From DASXQK01 sp963724385 (GTDB taxonomy: Bacteria > Pseudomonadota > Alphaproteobacteria > Dongiales > Dongiaceae), in the NCBI GenBank assembly GCA_963724385.1, contig CAVRUJ010000001.1, positions 2,790,001 to 2,854,000 on the forward strand: a stretch of DNA of 64,000 nt, given 5' to 3'. Position 1 is the first letter of the stretch. Each line of letters starts with the position of its first letter. Below are positions 52,158 through 61,110 of the stretch, piece by piece. A model generated the notes under the pieces. That model was not told the DNA's origin and made no database searches. It saw only the letters and a list, made by a program, of their open reading frames with translations. The position numbers and the translations under genes are program-made.

Positions 52158-54467
52158 TCAAAAGGTTGTTCCAACGCTGAAATTGATGATCTGGGTCTTG
52201 TCGAAGGACTGCTTCAGGATGGGATAGGCGAGGTCGACGCTCAAGGGCCCGAACGGCGACTTCCAGTCGAAGCCGATTCCGGCCGAAAGGCGCAGGGCGG
52301 CGGTGTCCTGGATCGTCGAGATGTTGGCGTCCGTGCCGGTCAGCGTGCCGAAGTCGCTGAAGAGATGCCCGGTGACCTGGTATTCCTCCGGCAGCCCCAA
52401 GGGGAACGTGAGCTGCACCGTGCCGACGGCATACTCCTTGCCGCCGAGGGCATCCCCCGTTACCGAGTTGCGCGGGCCTATGCCGTAGGTCTGGAACCCG
52501 CGGAAGGTATCGCCGCCGAGATAGTAGCTGTTGATGATCGGAATCGCCTTGCCCAGATCGGCAAGGTAGCCGATTTCCCCGCTCAATCGGAGGTCCACGC
52601 TCTGGCTCCGGTTGAGCGGCAGGTAGTAGCCCCCGCCGAGCCGCGTGCCGATGTAGGAGAGAGTGCCGGGAAGCGTCGACAGGTCGTTGCGCAGGCGGAT
52701 GTAGTACCCCGACTTCGGCGCCAGGCTGTTGTCCCGTCGGTCGTAAAGAAACTCGTTACCGATCAGCGAGTTGACGGTGATCCCCTGGGACTGCTGAATC
52801 GCCAGGGAGGCGGTCGATGCGACGTTGGTGATGTCCTGCCGGGTGACCGTGTAGCGGACCGTATGTCTCAGGAACTCGCTGATCTGGTATCCGGCGCGAA
52901 CCCCGGCGCCGATATCCTGCTCGGTATACTGGGTGCTGTCCTGGTTGCTGGTGCGCGTGTCGAAGACGTCGACGCCAGCAGCGATGGGCCGATCCAGGAA
53001 ATACGGATCGGTGAAGCTGAGCACGACCTGGGAGCGCACGCCCGACAGGCTGAGATTGAGCTGCAGGTCCTGCCCCTTGCCCAGTAGGTTGCGCTCGCGG
53101 ATTCCGGCCAGGCCCAAGGGTCCGTTCGCCGTCGAGTAGCCGAGACCGAAGCTGAGCTCGCCCGTCGACTGTTCGGCCACGTCGACCTCGATCACCGTCT
53201 TGTCGGGCGCGCTGCCCGGCAGGGTCTTGATGTCGACGCTGCTGAAGAAGCCGAGGTTCTCCAGGCGCTGGCGCGTGCGCTGGAGCTTCGCCGTGTTGAA
53301 CGCATCGCCTTCGACCAGGCGGAACTCGCGCCGGATGACCTTGTCGAGGGTCCGCACGTTGCCCTTGATGTCGATGCGCTCGACATAGACCTTGGGGCCC
53401 TCGTTGACGTTGTAAGTGACGCTGACGACCTTCTTCTTCGGATCCGGATCGCGGTCGAGACGCGCATGGATGTCGACGAAGGCATAACCGAGCGTGCCGA
53501 GAGCGTCGTTCATCGCCTGAATCGTGCCGTCGACCGCAAGCTGATCGTACCACTCGCCCGTCTTCGTCTCGACCAGCCCCTGGAGCGTCTTGGTATCCAG
53601 GTTGCGCAGCGTCGACTTTACGGCGACCTTGCCGACCCGGTAGCGCTCGCCCTCGTCGACGGTGAAGGTGATGTAGAAGGCATCCTGCTCGGGCGAAAGC
53701 TCGGCCACGGCCGAAATCACCTTGAAGTCGATGTAGCCCTCCGACAGGTAGAAATCGCGCAGCTTTTCGCGATCGACCTGGAGGCGGTCCGGATCGTAGG
53801 AATCGGTCGTCGACAGGAAGCGGTACCAGGCCGATACGGAGGTCTCGATCTCGCCGCGCAATGTGCTGTCGGAGAACGACTTGTTGCCGACGAAGTTGAT
53901 GCGCCGCACCTCCGTCTTCTTGCCCTCCTTGATCTCGAACACCAGGTTGACCCGGTTCTGGTCGAGCTTGATGATCTTGGGATCGACCGTCGCGCCGAAG
54001 CGCCCCTCGCGCCGGTAGAGATTCAGGATCCGGGTCGTATCCTCCTGGACGCGGCTTTGCGTGAGGACCGTGCGCGGCTTCAGCTGGACCTCGTTCAGCA
54101 GATCCTTGTCGTCGATGTGGTTGTTACCCTCGAAGGCGATCTTGTCGATGATCGGGTTCTCGACCACCTTGACCACCAGGGTGTTGCCCTCGCGCCTGAA
54201 GGTGACGTTGGCGAAGAGCCCGGTATCGAACAGGTTCTTCAGCGCCTTGTCGATGCGGTCGGCGGCGAAGGGGTCGCCGGGCTGGAGCTTCATGTAGGAG
54301 AGCACCGTCTCTGGCTCGACCCGCTGCGTGCCCTCGACCCGGATGTCGCCGATGGCATCGCCGGTGAAGATGCTCTGCGCGCCCGCCGGCGCGGGCAGGG
54401 CAAGCAAGCCCGCACCCATCAGCGCAAGACCGGCCGCCAATAGCAATGCCCTCCACGCCAAGCGCAA
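52158..54467 (-). CDS. bamA: Outer membrane assembly protein BamA
   Basis: 769-residue outer-membrane beta-barrel assembly factor. A signal peptide precedes five POTRA domains (residues about 30-425; the first begins IGDIRVEGTQRVEPETVLSYM). The barrel follows with ELSFGLGYSTANGPLGLAGIRERNLLGKG and the surface-loop motif GGDTFRGFQTYGIGPR (the VRGF/Y-like element). The last residues end in Phe, as needed for barrel insertion. The start is a TTG at 54467 with GAGG upstream. Confidence 0.94.
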   Translation of the reverse strand: MRLAWRALLLAAGLALMGAGLLALPAPAGAQSIFTGDAIGDIRVEGTQRVEPETVLSYMKLQPGDPFAADRIDKALKNLFDTGLFANVTFRREGNTLVVKVVENPIIDKIAFEGNNHIDDKDLLNEVQLKPRTVLTQSRVQEDTTRILNLYRREGRFGATVDPKIIKLDQNRVNLVFEIKEGKKTEVRRINFVGNKSFSDSTLRGEIETSVSAWYRFLSTTDSYDPDRLQVDREKLRDFYLSEGYIDFKVISAVAELSPEQDAFYITFTVDEGERYRVGKVAVKSTLRNLDTKTLQGLVETKTGEWYDQLAVDGTIQAMNDALGTLGYAFVDIHARLDRDPDPKKKVVSVTYNVNEGPKVYVERIDIKGNVRTLDKVIRREFRLVEGDAFNTAKLQRTRQRLENLGFFSSVDIKTLPGSAPDKTVIEVDVAEQSTGELSFGLGYSTANGPLGLAGIRERNLLGKGQDLQLNLSLSGVRSQVVLSFTDPYFLDRPIAAGVDVFDTRTSNQDSTQYTEQDIGAGVRAGYQISEFLRHTVRYTVTRQDITNVASTASLAIQQSQGITVNSLIGNEFLYDRRDNSLAPKSGYYIRLRNDLSTLPGTLSYIGTRLGGGYYLPLNRSQSVDLRLSGEIGYLADLGKAIPIINSYYLGGDTFRGFQTYGIGPRNSVTGDALGGKEYAVGTVQLTFPLGLPEEYQVTGHLFSDFGTLTGTDANISTIQDTAALRLSAGIGFDWKSPFGPLSVDLAYPILKQSFDKTQIINFSVGTTF

Positions 54468-54504
54468 TGACCTCGGCCCCCCTGCAGGCGCCTCGAACCG
54501 ATTG

Positions 54505-55623
54505 TTAATGGAACACCTTGAATCGCATCAGGTCGTTCCATGTCGCGAACAGCATCAAACTCAATACCAAAGCGAAGCCGAGGCGGAAACCCCATTCCTC
54601 GGCCCGGGGACCGAGCGGCCGTCCGCGCGCGGCCTCGAAGGCGTAGAACAGCAGACGCCCGCCATCGAGCAACGGAATGGGAAACAGGTTGAGCAGGCCG
54701 AGGTTGATCGACAGCAGCATGGCGAAATCGATCGCGTCGATCAGGCCGCGCCCGGCGACGTCGCCGGACATCTTCGCGATCGAGAGGATGCCGCCGACTT
54801 CCTTGGGCGGCCTGACGCCGGTGACGATCTGCTCCAGGGACTTCAGGATGTCGGCCGTCCGGCGATAGGTTTCGAGCACGGCCATCCAGGCCGAGGTGGC
54901 CGGGTCGTAATGGACGATCTCGCCGCGGCCGCTGCTCTCGATGCCCAGGCGTCCAATGCGGTGGACCGTGCCGAAGATGTCGGCCTCTTCGATGACGTGG
55001 GGGGTGGCTTGCAGGTCGAGGGTGGCGCCGCCGCGCTGGATCGTGACCTTCAGGGGTTCGCCCAGGCCCAGCAGCACGACGTCGGCGATATCTTCGAACC
55101 GGTGCACCGACTGGCCGTTCAGGGCCAGGATCTTGTCGCCGGGCAGGATTCCCGCCTGGGCCGCCGCGCTGTCGGGATAGACCTTGCCGACCACGGTCGA
55201 AGTGAGCTGCTGGCCCAAGGTCGCGAACAGGATCGCCAGCACGACCACGGCAAGCACGAAATTGGCCAAGGGGCCGGCAAAGACGATGGCCGCCCTGGCG
55301 GCCACCGACTTGCCAGCAAACGAGAGCGGCCTCAGCGCGGGGTCGATCGGCGCGCCCGCCTGGCCGTCGACGGGCGCATCGCCGAACATGCGGATATAGC
55401 CCCCGAAGGGCAGCCAGCTGACCCGCCAGCGGGTCGCGTGCCGGTCCGTCCAGCCGAACATCTCCCGGCCGAAGCCGATGGAAAAGACCTCCACCCGAAC
55501 GCCGCACCAGCGCGCGACCAGGTAGTGCCCCAGCTCATGGGCGAAGACCACCGCGGTGAAGATGCAGAGGAAGGCGAAAATGTGCTGAGCGTAGGGCTCG
55601 ACCAACGAGGCGATGTAATTCAT
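54505..55623 (-). CDS. rseP: RIP metalloprotease RseP
   Basis: 372-residue site-2 zinc protease in the inner membrane that cleaves anti-sigma or signal peptides. The zinc motif HELGH is at 29-33 and the third ligand is in NLFPIPLLDGGRLL near the C-terminus. A PDZ domain lies between (residues about 115-200, with AQAGILPGDKILALNGQSV). Four hydrophobic helices are seen. Its position between dxr and bamA is conserved. Confidence 0.94.
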   Translation of the reverse strand: MNYIASLVEPYAQHIFAFLCIFTAVVFAHELGHYLVARWCGVRVEVFSIGFGREMFGWTDRHATRWRVSWLPFGGYIRMFGDAPVDGQAGAPIDPALRPLSFAGKSVAARAAIVFAGPLANFVLAVVVLAILFATLGQQLTSTVVGKVYPDSAAAQAGILPGDKILALNGQSVHRFEDIADVVLLGLGEPLKVTIQRGGATLDLQATPHVIEEADIFGTVHRIGRLGIESSGRGEIVHYDPATSAWMAVLETYRRTADILKSLEQIVTGVRPPKEVGGILSIAKMSGDVAGRGLIDAIDFAMLLSINLGLLNLFPIPLLDGGRLLFYAFEAARGRPLGPRAEEWGFRLGFALVLSLMLFATWNDLMRFKVFH

Positions 55624-55751
55624 CCGGTCACTCTTCCAATCAGTCGCCGCGGTCTTCCGCCCGCCGGAAGACGCCGCGCCGCGACCGACGAATTGCCGAT
55701 CCCCCCGTCACAGGTGCCGCGTTGCATAGCATAGGCCCCAGGAAGAGCCTA

Positions 55752-55830
55752 GCCCGAGATTCTCGACTCGGGCATTGTCGGGATTTCCTGCGTGAATCCG
55801 GTACTTACGCCCAAGACGTTGTCCCGACTT
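55752..55830. repeat. Hairpin-forming repeat between dxr and rseP
   Basis: GCCCGAG (55752-55758) pairs with CTCGGGC (55767-55773), and GTCGGGA (55777-55783) pairs with TCCCGAC (55822-55828). The stretch TTTCCTGCGTGAATCCGGTAC and the following CCGACTTTCTACGAA resemble parts of the 44076-44180 repeat in reverse orientation, so both probably descend from one element. Confidence 0.65.
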
Positions 55831-55850
55831 TCTACGAAGCCCAGTACGGG

Positions 55851-57032
55851 CTAGATCAGGCGCAAGGCCATTTCGCGCGCGGTGGCGTCAGCTGCGGCAA
55901 CCGCCTCCAGGCTGTCGGCCTCGGTGAAGGACATGGTGGAAAGCACGGTTTCGACCGTCCGGGCGATGGCGCCGAAGCCGATGGCGCTGTCAAGGAAGGC
56001 CTGCACGGCCACCTCATTGGCGGCGTTGAGCACGGTCGTTGCCGTGCCCCCGGCGCGAAGCGCCTCTTGCGCCAAGCGCAGGCTGGGAAATCGTGTAAAA
56101 TCAGGCGCTTCGAAGGACAATTGACCAAGCTTGACGAGGTCGAGCCTGGCCGCCGGCGCATGCATGCGTCGCGGCCAGCCTAGGGCATAGGCAATGGGCG
56201 TGCGCATGTCCGGGCTGCCCAGATGGGCCAGCACCGAACCGTCCACATAGGCCACAAGGCTGTGCACGACCGACTGGGGATGGACCAGGATCTCGATGCG
56301 CTCGGCGGGCAGGCCGAACAGGTGATGGGCCTCGATCAACTCCAGGCCCTTATTCATCATGGTCGCGGAATCGATCGAGATTTTCGGACCCATCGACCAG
56401 TTGGGGTGGCGGACCGCCTGGGCGGGGGTCACGGCCTCCATTTCGCCCAGGCTCATGCAGCGGAACGGCCCGCCCGAGGCGGTCAGGATGATCTTCTCGA
56501 TGGCCTCGCGCCGCTCGAAGTCGAACAGCTGGAATATGGCGCTGTGCTCGGAATCGACGGGAAGCAGCGTGGCGCCGGCCTTTGTGACTTCCCGGATCAT
56601 GAGCCGGCCGGCGGAGACAAGGCATTCCTTGTTGGCCAGGGCCACGACGGCGCCCCGGCGAACGGCCGCAAGGGTCGGCCTCAACCCCGCGGCGCCGACG
56701 ATCGCCGCCATCACCCAGTCCGCCGGCCTGTCCGCGGCCTCAATGACGGCATTGGCGCCGGCGCCGACCTCGATCCCGGTGCCGGAGAGCGCCTCCTTGA
56801 GCGTGTCGTAATGCCTTTCATCGGCGATCACGGCCTGGCGGGGCCGGATGCGACGCGCCTGCTCGATCAGCAAGGCGATGTTGTTGTTGGCGGTCAGGGC
56901 CTCGACTTCGTAGCGGTCCCGGTTGCGCTCGATCAGGTCCAGGGTGTTGCAGCCGACCGACCCGGTCGACCCCAGCACCGTGACCCGGCGCTGGGTCTCG
57001 TCAGCCTGGAGATCCGCCTTCATCGCGTCCAT
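55851..57032 (-). CDS. dxr: 1-deoxy-D-xylulose 5-phosphate reductoisomerase
   Basis: 393-residue enzyme of the methylerythritol phosphate route to isoprenoids. The NADPH loop is TVLGSTGSVGCNTLDLI, ANKECLVSAG and DSEHSAIFQ hold metal and substrate ligands, and SMGPKISIDSATMMNKGLE is invariant in the family. ATG 57032 follows GGGGGGAT at good spacing; ATG 57023, which overlaps the cdsA stop as ATGA, is an alternative. The product leads to the polyprenyl diphosphates made by uppS. Confidence 0.94.
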   Translation of the reverse strand: MDAMKADLQADETQRRVTVLGSTGSVGCNTLDLIERNRDRYEVEALTANNNIALLIEQARRIRPRQAVIADERHYDTLKEALSGTGIEVGAGANAVIEAADRPADWVMAAIVGAAGLRPTLAAVRRGAVVALANKECLVSAGRLMIREVTKAGATLLPVDSEHSAIFQLFDFERREAIEKIILTASGGPFRCMSLGEMEAVTPAQAVRHPNWSMGPKISIDSATMMNKGLELIEAHHLFGLPAERIEILVHPQSVVHSLVAYVDGSVLAHLGSPDMRTPIAYALGWPRRMHAPAARLDLVKLGQLSFEAPDFTRFPSLRLAQEALRAGGTATTVLNAANEVAVQAFLDSAIGFGAIARTVETVLSTMSFTEADSLEAVAAADATAREMALRLI

Positions 57033-57904
57033 GCGAATATCCCCCCTGCGAAGCATTGCGCCGCGGCGGCGGCAAGCGCAACTGCCAAGAGTCCGTCGAC
57101 GCGATCGAGGAAGCCGCCATGGCCCGGGATGAGCCCGCTGCTGTCCTTGACCCCGAATCGGCGCTTGAAAGCCGATTCCGCCAAGTCGCCCGCCTGTTCC
57201 ACCACCGCCATCCCGGCGCTGAGGAGGACGAGGGGCAGCCGGTGAGGAAGGCCAATCCAGGCGCCGGCCAGCCAGCCGATCGCCGCAGCCGCCGCAATTC
57301 CCCCGGCGAGCCCGGCCCAGGTCTTGTTCGGGCTGATCCTGGGCGCCAGCTTTGGGCCACCGATCAGCCGTCCCGCGGCGAAGGCGCCGGTGTCGACGGC
57401 CGCCACCAGGGCCAAGATCCAGAGCAGGGCCGGAAGCCCCCCGTCGGGGGATGCCCGGACCCAGAGGATGGCAACGCAAGGCAGGCCAACGTAAAGGACT
57501 CCAAAGCCCTGCCAGACGGGGCCGCCCGGCCGGCCGGCCAGCCTCGCGGGCTGCCCGGGCGCCCGCCCCGCCAGCCAGGTGACGGCAGCAGCGCCGAGCG
57601 CCAGGAATTCTACCGCCGGGGAATAGCGGCCTGTCGCGGCCAGGACCACGCCGGCGCCGACCACGGCCATGGCGAGAAGCCCCGCGCGGTCGAGGCCCAA
57701 GGCCAGGCCGCCAGCCCCGCCCGTGCACATGCGAGCCCACTCCCACGCCATGACCAGGGCGAAGAGACAGACCAGCGCGCCCCAATAGGGATCGCCCAGC
57801 CACACATTGACCAATGCCAGAGGCAGCAGGATGGCCGCCGAGACGAGGCGCTTGCGCAGCGCCCGGGCGTCAGCGGGCGGTGCCATAGCGGCGGTCGCGA
57901 CCAT
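57020..57904 (-). CDS. cdsA: Phosphatidate cytidylyltransferase
   Basis: 294-residue inner-membrane enzyme that makes CDP-diacylglycerol. The family signature near the C-terminus is seen as KDSSGLIPGHGGFLDRVDGLL, preceded by PRISPNKTWAGLAGG and by AVDTGAFAAGRLIGG. About seven hydrophobic helices. ATG 57904 has GGGAG upstream and overlaps uppS by 35 bases; ATG 57886 is an alternative. Confidence 0.92.
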   Translation of the reverse strand: MVATAAMAPPADARALRKRLVSAAILLPLALVNVWLGDPYWGALVCLFALVMAWEWARMCTGGAGGLALGLDRAGLLAMAVVGAGVVLAATGRYSPAVEFLALGAAAVTWLAGRAPGQPARLAGRPGGPVWQGFGVLYVGLPCVAILWVRASPDGGLPALLWILALVAAVDTGAFAAGRLIGGPKLAPRISPNKTWAGLAGGIAAAAAIGWLAGAWIGLPHRLPLVLLSAGMAVVEQAGDLAESAFKRRFGVKDSSGLIPGHGGFLDRVDGLLAVALAAAAAQCFAGGIFAWTR

Positions 57905-58601
57905 GATACTCCCGGATGGCGAACTCCAGGTCCTCCTGGGCGAAATCCGGCCATAGCCGGTCCAGGAAAACCAACTCGGCATAGGCGCATTGCCAGAGCA
58001 GGAAATTGCTCACCCGCTTCTCGCCGCTGGTGCGGATCAGCAGATCCGGATCGGGAATGCCGGCGGTCAGCAGATGGCGCGCGAACTGCGTCTCGTCGAT
58101 CGCCGCCGGGTCGAGCCGGCCCGCCTTGACCTCGAAGGCGAGGCACCTGGCGGCGTGAGCGATCTCCGCCCGCCCGCCGTAGCTAAGCGCAACGGTCAGG
58201 TTGAGGCGCGCGTTGCCGGCGGTCCGCGCCTCGGCCGCCCCGATCAGCTGCACGATCTCGGGATGCAGACGGTCGCGCTGGCCGATGACCCTGAGGCGCA
58301 CGCCGTTGCGGTCCAGCTCCTCTATCTCGCTGGCGAGATAGAGACGCAGCAGCCCCATGAGGTCGTCCACCTCGGTCGGCGGACGTTTCCAGTTCTCCGA
58401 CGAGAACCCGTAGAGCGTCAGATAGCCGATACCGAGCTCGGCCGCCGCCTTGACCGTCCGGCGCACGGCCTCCGCGCCCCGCTTGTGGCCGGCGATGCGC
58501 GGCAGGCCCCGCGACCTCGCCCACCGTCCATTGCCATCCATGATGATGGCCACATGGGTGGGGGGCTTGGCGCTCTCCGAATTGGCTGGCAGCACTTCCA
58601 T
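57870..58601 (-). CDS. uppS: Undecaprenyl diphosphate synthase
   Basis: 243-residue cis-prenyltransferase that makes the lipid carrier for peptidoglycan and LPS. IIMDGNGRWARSRGLPR with the catalytic Asp, YGFSSENWKRP and the C-terminal DLLIRTSGEKRVSNFLLWQ are the conserved regions. ATG 58601 was chosen; the upstream frame is not conserved. It follows frr by four bases. Confidence 0.95.
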   Translation of the reverse strand: MEVLPANSESAKPPTHVAIIMDGNGRWARSRGLPRIAGHKRGAEAVRRTVKAAAELGIGYLTLYGFSSENWKRPPTEVDDLMGLLRLYLASEIEELDRNGVRLRVIGQRDRLHPEIVQLIGAAEARTAGNARLNLTVALSYGGRAEIAHAARCLAFEVKAGRLDPAAIDETQFARHLLTAGIPDPDLLIRTSGEKRVSNFLLWQCAYAELVFLDRLWPDFAQEDLEFAIREYHGRDRRYGTAR

Positions 58602-58605
58602 GGAG

Positions 58606-59163
58606 TCAGACCTGAAGGATCTCCTTTTCCTTCTGGGCGAGCGCATCGTCGACCTTCTTGATGTGCTCGTCGGTTGCCTTTTGCACCTCTTCGCTTCGCC
58701 GGCGATGCTCGTCCTCGGAAATCTTGCCGTCCTTCTCCATCTTCTTCAGCGTCTCCATCCCGTCGCGCCGCACGTTGCGCACGGCGATCCGCCCCTGCTC
58801 GGCATATTTGTGGGCGAGCTTCGTCAGCTCCTGGCGCCGCTCGCTGCTGAGCTCGGGAATGGGCACGCGCACGAGCTGCCCGTCGGACTGGGGATTGACG
58901 CCCAGGTTGGCGTCCCGGATCGCCTTTTCGACCGCAACGACCAGGCTCCGGTCCCAGACCTGGACCGTGATCATGCGCGGCTCCGGCACGTTGACCGTGC
59001 CGACCTGGTTCAGCGGCATTTCGCCGCCATATGCCTTGACGACGACCGGATCGAGCAGATGCACCGAGGCGCGCCCGGTGCGCAGGCCGGCAAATTCGCG
59101 CCGCAGCGCCTCCAGCGCCCCATCCATCCGGCGTTTCAATTCATTCGAGAGTTCATCAGCCAT
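58606..59163 (-). CDS. frr: Ribosome recycling factor
   Basis: 185-residue factor that splits post-termination ribosomes with EF-G. LRTGRASVHLLDPVVVKAYGG, the PIPELSSERRQELTKLAHKYAEQGRIAVRNVRRD helical arm and the length all match. It lies between pyrH and uppS as usual. Confidence 0.96.
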   Translation of the reverse strand: MADELSNELKRRMDGALEALRREFAGLRTGRASVHLLDPVVVKAYGGEMPLNQVGTVNVPEPRMITVQVWDRSLVVAVEKAIRDANLGVNPQSDGQLVRVPIPELSSERRQELTKLAHKYAEQGRIAVRNVRRDGMETLKKMEKDGKISEDEHRRRSEEVQKATDEHIKKVDDALAQKEKEILQV

Positions 59164-59183
59164 GGGTTCGTCCCCGTCGCATG

Positions 59184-59900
59184 TCAGTCGGAGATTATCG
59201 TGAACTTCCCCTTGCCGGTCAGCACCTCCGCAAAGCCGCCGGGCTTGTGAATGGAGAAGACGAGAATGGGAATGCGGTTTTCCCGGGCGAGCGAAACCGC
59301 CGCCGCATCCATCACCTTGAGGTCGCGGGACAGGACCTCAAGGTGCGAGAGCCGGTCGAAGCGTTCGGCGTTCGGGACCTTGATCGGGTCGGCACTGTAG
59401 ACGCCGTCGACCTTGGTCCCCTTCATCAGCGCCTGACAGCCCATCTCGGAGGCGCGCAAGGCGGCCGCGGTGTCGGTCGTGAAAAAGGGATTGCCGGTGC
59501 CGGCGGCGAAGATGACCACCCGCCCCTTCTCGAGATGGCGTTGGGCACGGCGCCGGATATAGGGCTCGCACACCGTCGACATGGGAATGGCCGATTGCAC
59601 CCGGGTCTGCACCTCGAGCTGCTCGAGCGCGTTCTGCATGGCAAGCGCGTTGATCACGGTCGCCAGCATGCCCATGTAGTCGGCCGAGGCCCTTTGCATG
59701 CCCTGGGCCGCCCCGGCGATGCCGCGGAAAATGTTGCCTCCGCCGATGACGAGGCAGAGCTCGACGCCAAGCGCGTTGGCCGCCTTCACCTCGCGGGCGA
59801 TGCGGCCGACGGTATCGGGATCGAGGCCGAACTCCCGGCTGCCCATCAGCGCCTCGCCCGAGATCTTCAGCAGGACGCGCTTGTAGAGCAGGTCAGCCAT
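59184..59900 (-). CDS. pyrH: UMP kinase
   Basis: 238-residue amino acid kinase-fold enzyme that phosphorylates UMP. VLLKISGEALMG, CLVIGGGNIFRG and VIFAAGTGNPFFTTDTAAALRASEMG are the family segments. The next gene, frr, starts 20 bases downstream. Confidence 0.96.
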   Translation of the reverse strand: MADLLYKRVLLKISGEALMGSREFGLDPDTVGRIAREVKAANALGVELCLVIGGGNIFRGIAGAAQGMQRASADYMGMLATVINALAMQNALEQLEVQTRVQSAIPMSTVCEPYIRRRAQRHLEKGRVVIFAAGTGNPFFTTDTAAALRASEMGCQALMKGTKVDGVYSADPIKVPNAERFDRLSHLEVLSRDLKVMDAAAVSLARENRIPILVFSIHKPGGFAEVLTGKGKFTIISD

Positions 59901-60000
59901 TCCGCCTCTCCATCCTCCGCATCCTCCGCGCCCATGGGGGCGCCGCTGGGCTCATCATAGCAGCGCCCCGCGGCGGCATTTTCCCGCCGTCTGTGGCCTA

Positions 60001-60098
60001 GAGCATTTTTCGATCCGATTGATTCGAAACATGCTCGAGATTCCTTGGTCTGGTCGCATTTTCTACGCCGAACCGGTGCCCACTTCGGCGGAAAATGC
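60001..60098. repeat. Composite hairpin repeat after tsf
   Basis: Two hairpins. GAGCAT with TTTCGA (from 60001) pairs with TTCGAA and ATGCTC (to 60036). GCATTTTC-TA-CGCCGAA (60056-60072) pairs with TTCGGCGGAAAATGC (60084-60098) except for a two-base bulge. Elements of this form (AGCATTTTCCGCCGAAGTGG, ACCGGTTCGG) are widespread intergenic repeats in alphaproteobacteria. The second begins right after the tsf stop codon and may also act as its terminator. Confidence 0.8.
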
Positions 60099-60099
60099 T

Positions 60100-61023
60100 T
60101 TAGCTGCCCAGCTGGGCCGCCACCTCGGCCGCGAAATCCTTCTGCTCCCGCTGGACGCCCTCGCCCAAGGCCAGCCGGCTGAACCCGACGACCGCGACGG
60201 GCGCACCCGCCTCCTTGGCCATGGCGGCCACGGCCGCCTTCACCTTGCTCTCGTTATCGATGACATAGGTCTGTTCGAGCAGCACGACTTCCTCGTAGAA
60301 CTTGCGAAGCCGGCCCTCGACCATCTTGGCAATGATCTCCTCGGGCCTGCCGGAGGCTCGCGCCTGCTCGGTCAGCACCGCCCGCTCGCGCTCGACGGCC
60401 GCCGGGTCGACGGACTGGACGTTGAGCGCCTGGGGATTGGCCGCGGCCACATGCATGGCGAGCTGCTTGCCGAAGGCGCCGAGCTTCGCCGGATCGCCCG
60501 CGGACTCGATCGCGACCAGCACGCCGATCCTGCCCAGGCCAGGCGCCTGGGCGTTGTGCACATAGCCCGCGACCGCACCCCGGTCGACGGCCAGCCTGGC
60601 CATGCGCCGGAGCGTCATGTTCTCGCCCACGGTCGCGATCAACTGGGTCAGCTTCTCGGCCACGGTCTTGCCCTCGCCCGGATAGCCGGCACGAGCGAGC
60701 GCTTCGAGGGAATCAACAGTTAGGGCAAGCTTGGCCACCTCACGCACGAAGGCCTGGAACTGCTCGTTGCGGGCGACGAAATCGGTTTCGGCGTTGACCT
60801 CGACGAGGGCGCCGCGGGTCCCATCGGTCGCGAGCCCGATCAATCCCTCCGCCGCCACCCGGCCGGCCTTCTTGGCCGCGGCGGCCAAGCCCTTCTTGCG
60901 CAGCCAGTCGAAGGCATTCTCCAGGTCGCCGCCCGTTTCGGACAGCGCCTTCTTGCAATCCATCATGCCTGCGCCGGTCTTCTCGCGCAGTTCCTTGACC
61001 AACGCCGCGGTGATCTCGGCCAT
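60100..61023 (-). CDS. tsf: Elongation factor Ts
   Basis: 307-residue nucleotide exchange factor for EF-Tu. LREKTGAGMMDCKKAL, GRVAAEGLIG and VEVNAETDFVARNEQF are the diagnostic segments in the first 90 residues. Downstream of rpsB as in most bacteria, separated by a strong hairpin. Confidence 0.96.
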   Translation of the reverse strand: MAEITAALVKELREKTGAGMMDCKKALSETGGDLENAFDWLRKKGLAAAAKKAGRVAAEGLIGLATDGTRGALVEVNAETDFVARNEQFQAFVREVAKLALTVDSLEALARAGYPGEGKTVAEKLTQLIATVGENMTLRRMARLAVDRGAVAGYVHNAQAPGLGRIGVLVAIESAGDPAKLGAFGKQLAMHVAAANPQALNVQSVDPAAVERERAVLTEQARASGRPEEIIAKMVEGRLRKFYEEVVLLEQTYVIDNESKVKAAVAAMAKEAGAPVAVVGFSRLALGEGVQREQKDFAAEVAAQLGS

Positions 61024-61065
61024 GTCCCTTGCCTCTTCCTAAACGTCCGTCAACATGCAGCGCAT

Positions 61066-61105
61066 GCGCGTCGCCCGGCGGCCTTGCGGCAGCCGGGCGA
61101 TGCGC
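61066..61105 (-). promoter_or_regulatory. Hairpin between rpsB and tsf
   Basis: Two 14-base arms (61066-61079 and 61092-61105) are complementary at 13 positions, around a 12-base loop. No T-tract follows. An rpsB-tsf hairpin that partly stops transcription is known in E. coli; this may be similar. Confidence 0.6.
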
Positions 61106-61110
61106 CGAAT

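Noticed and set aside
53466..54443. Plus-strand open frame opposite bamA
   Set aside because: Antisense of the conserved POTRA region, with shadow composition.
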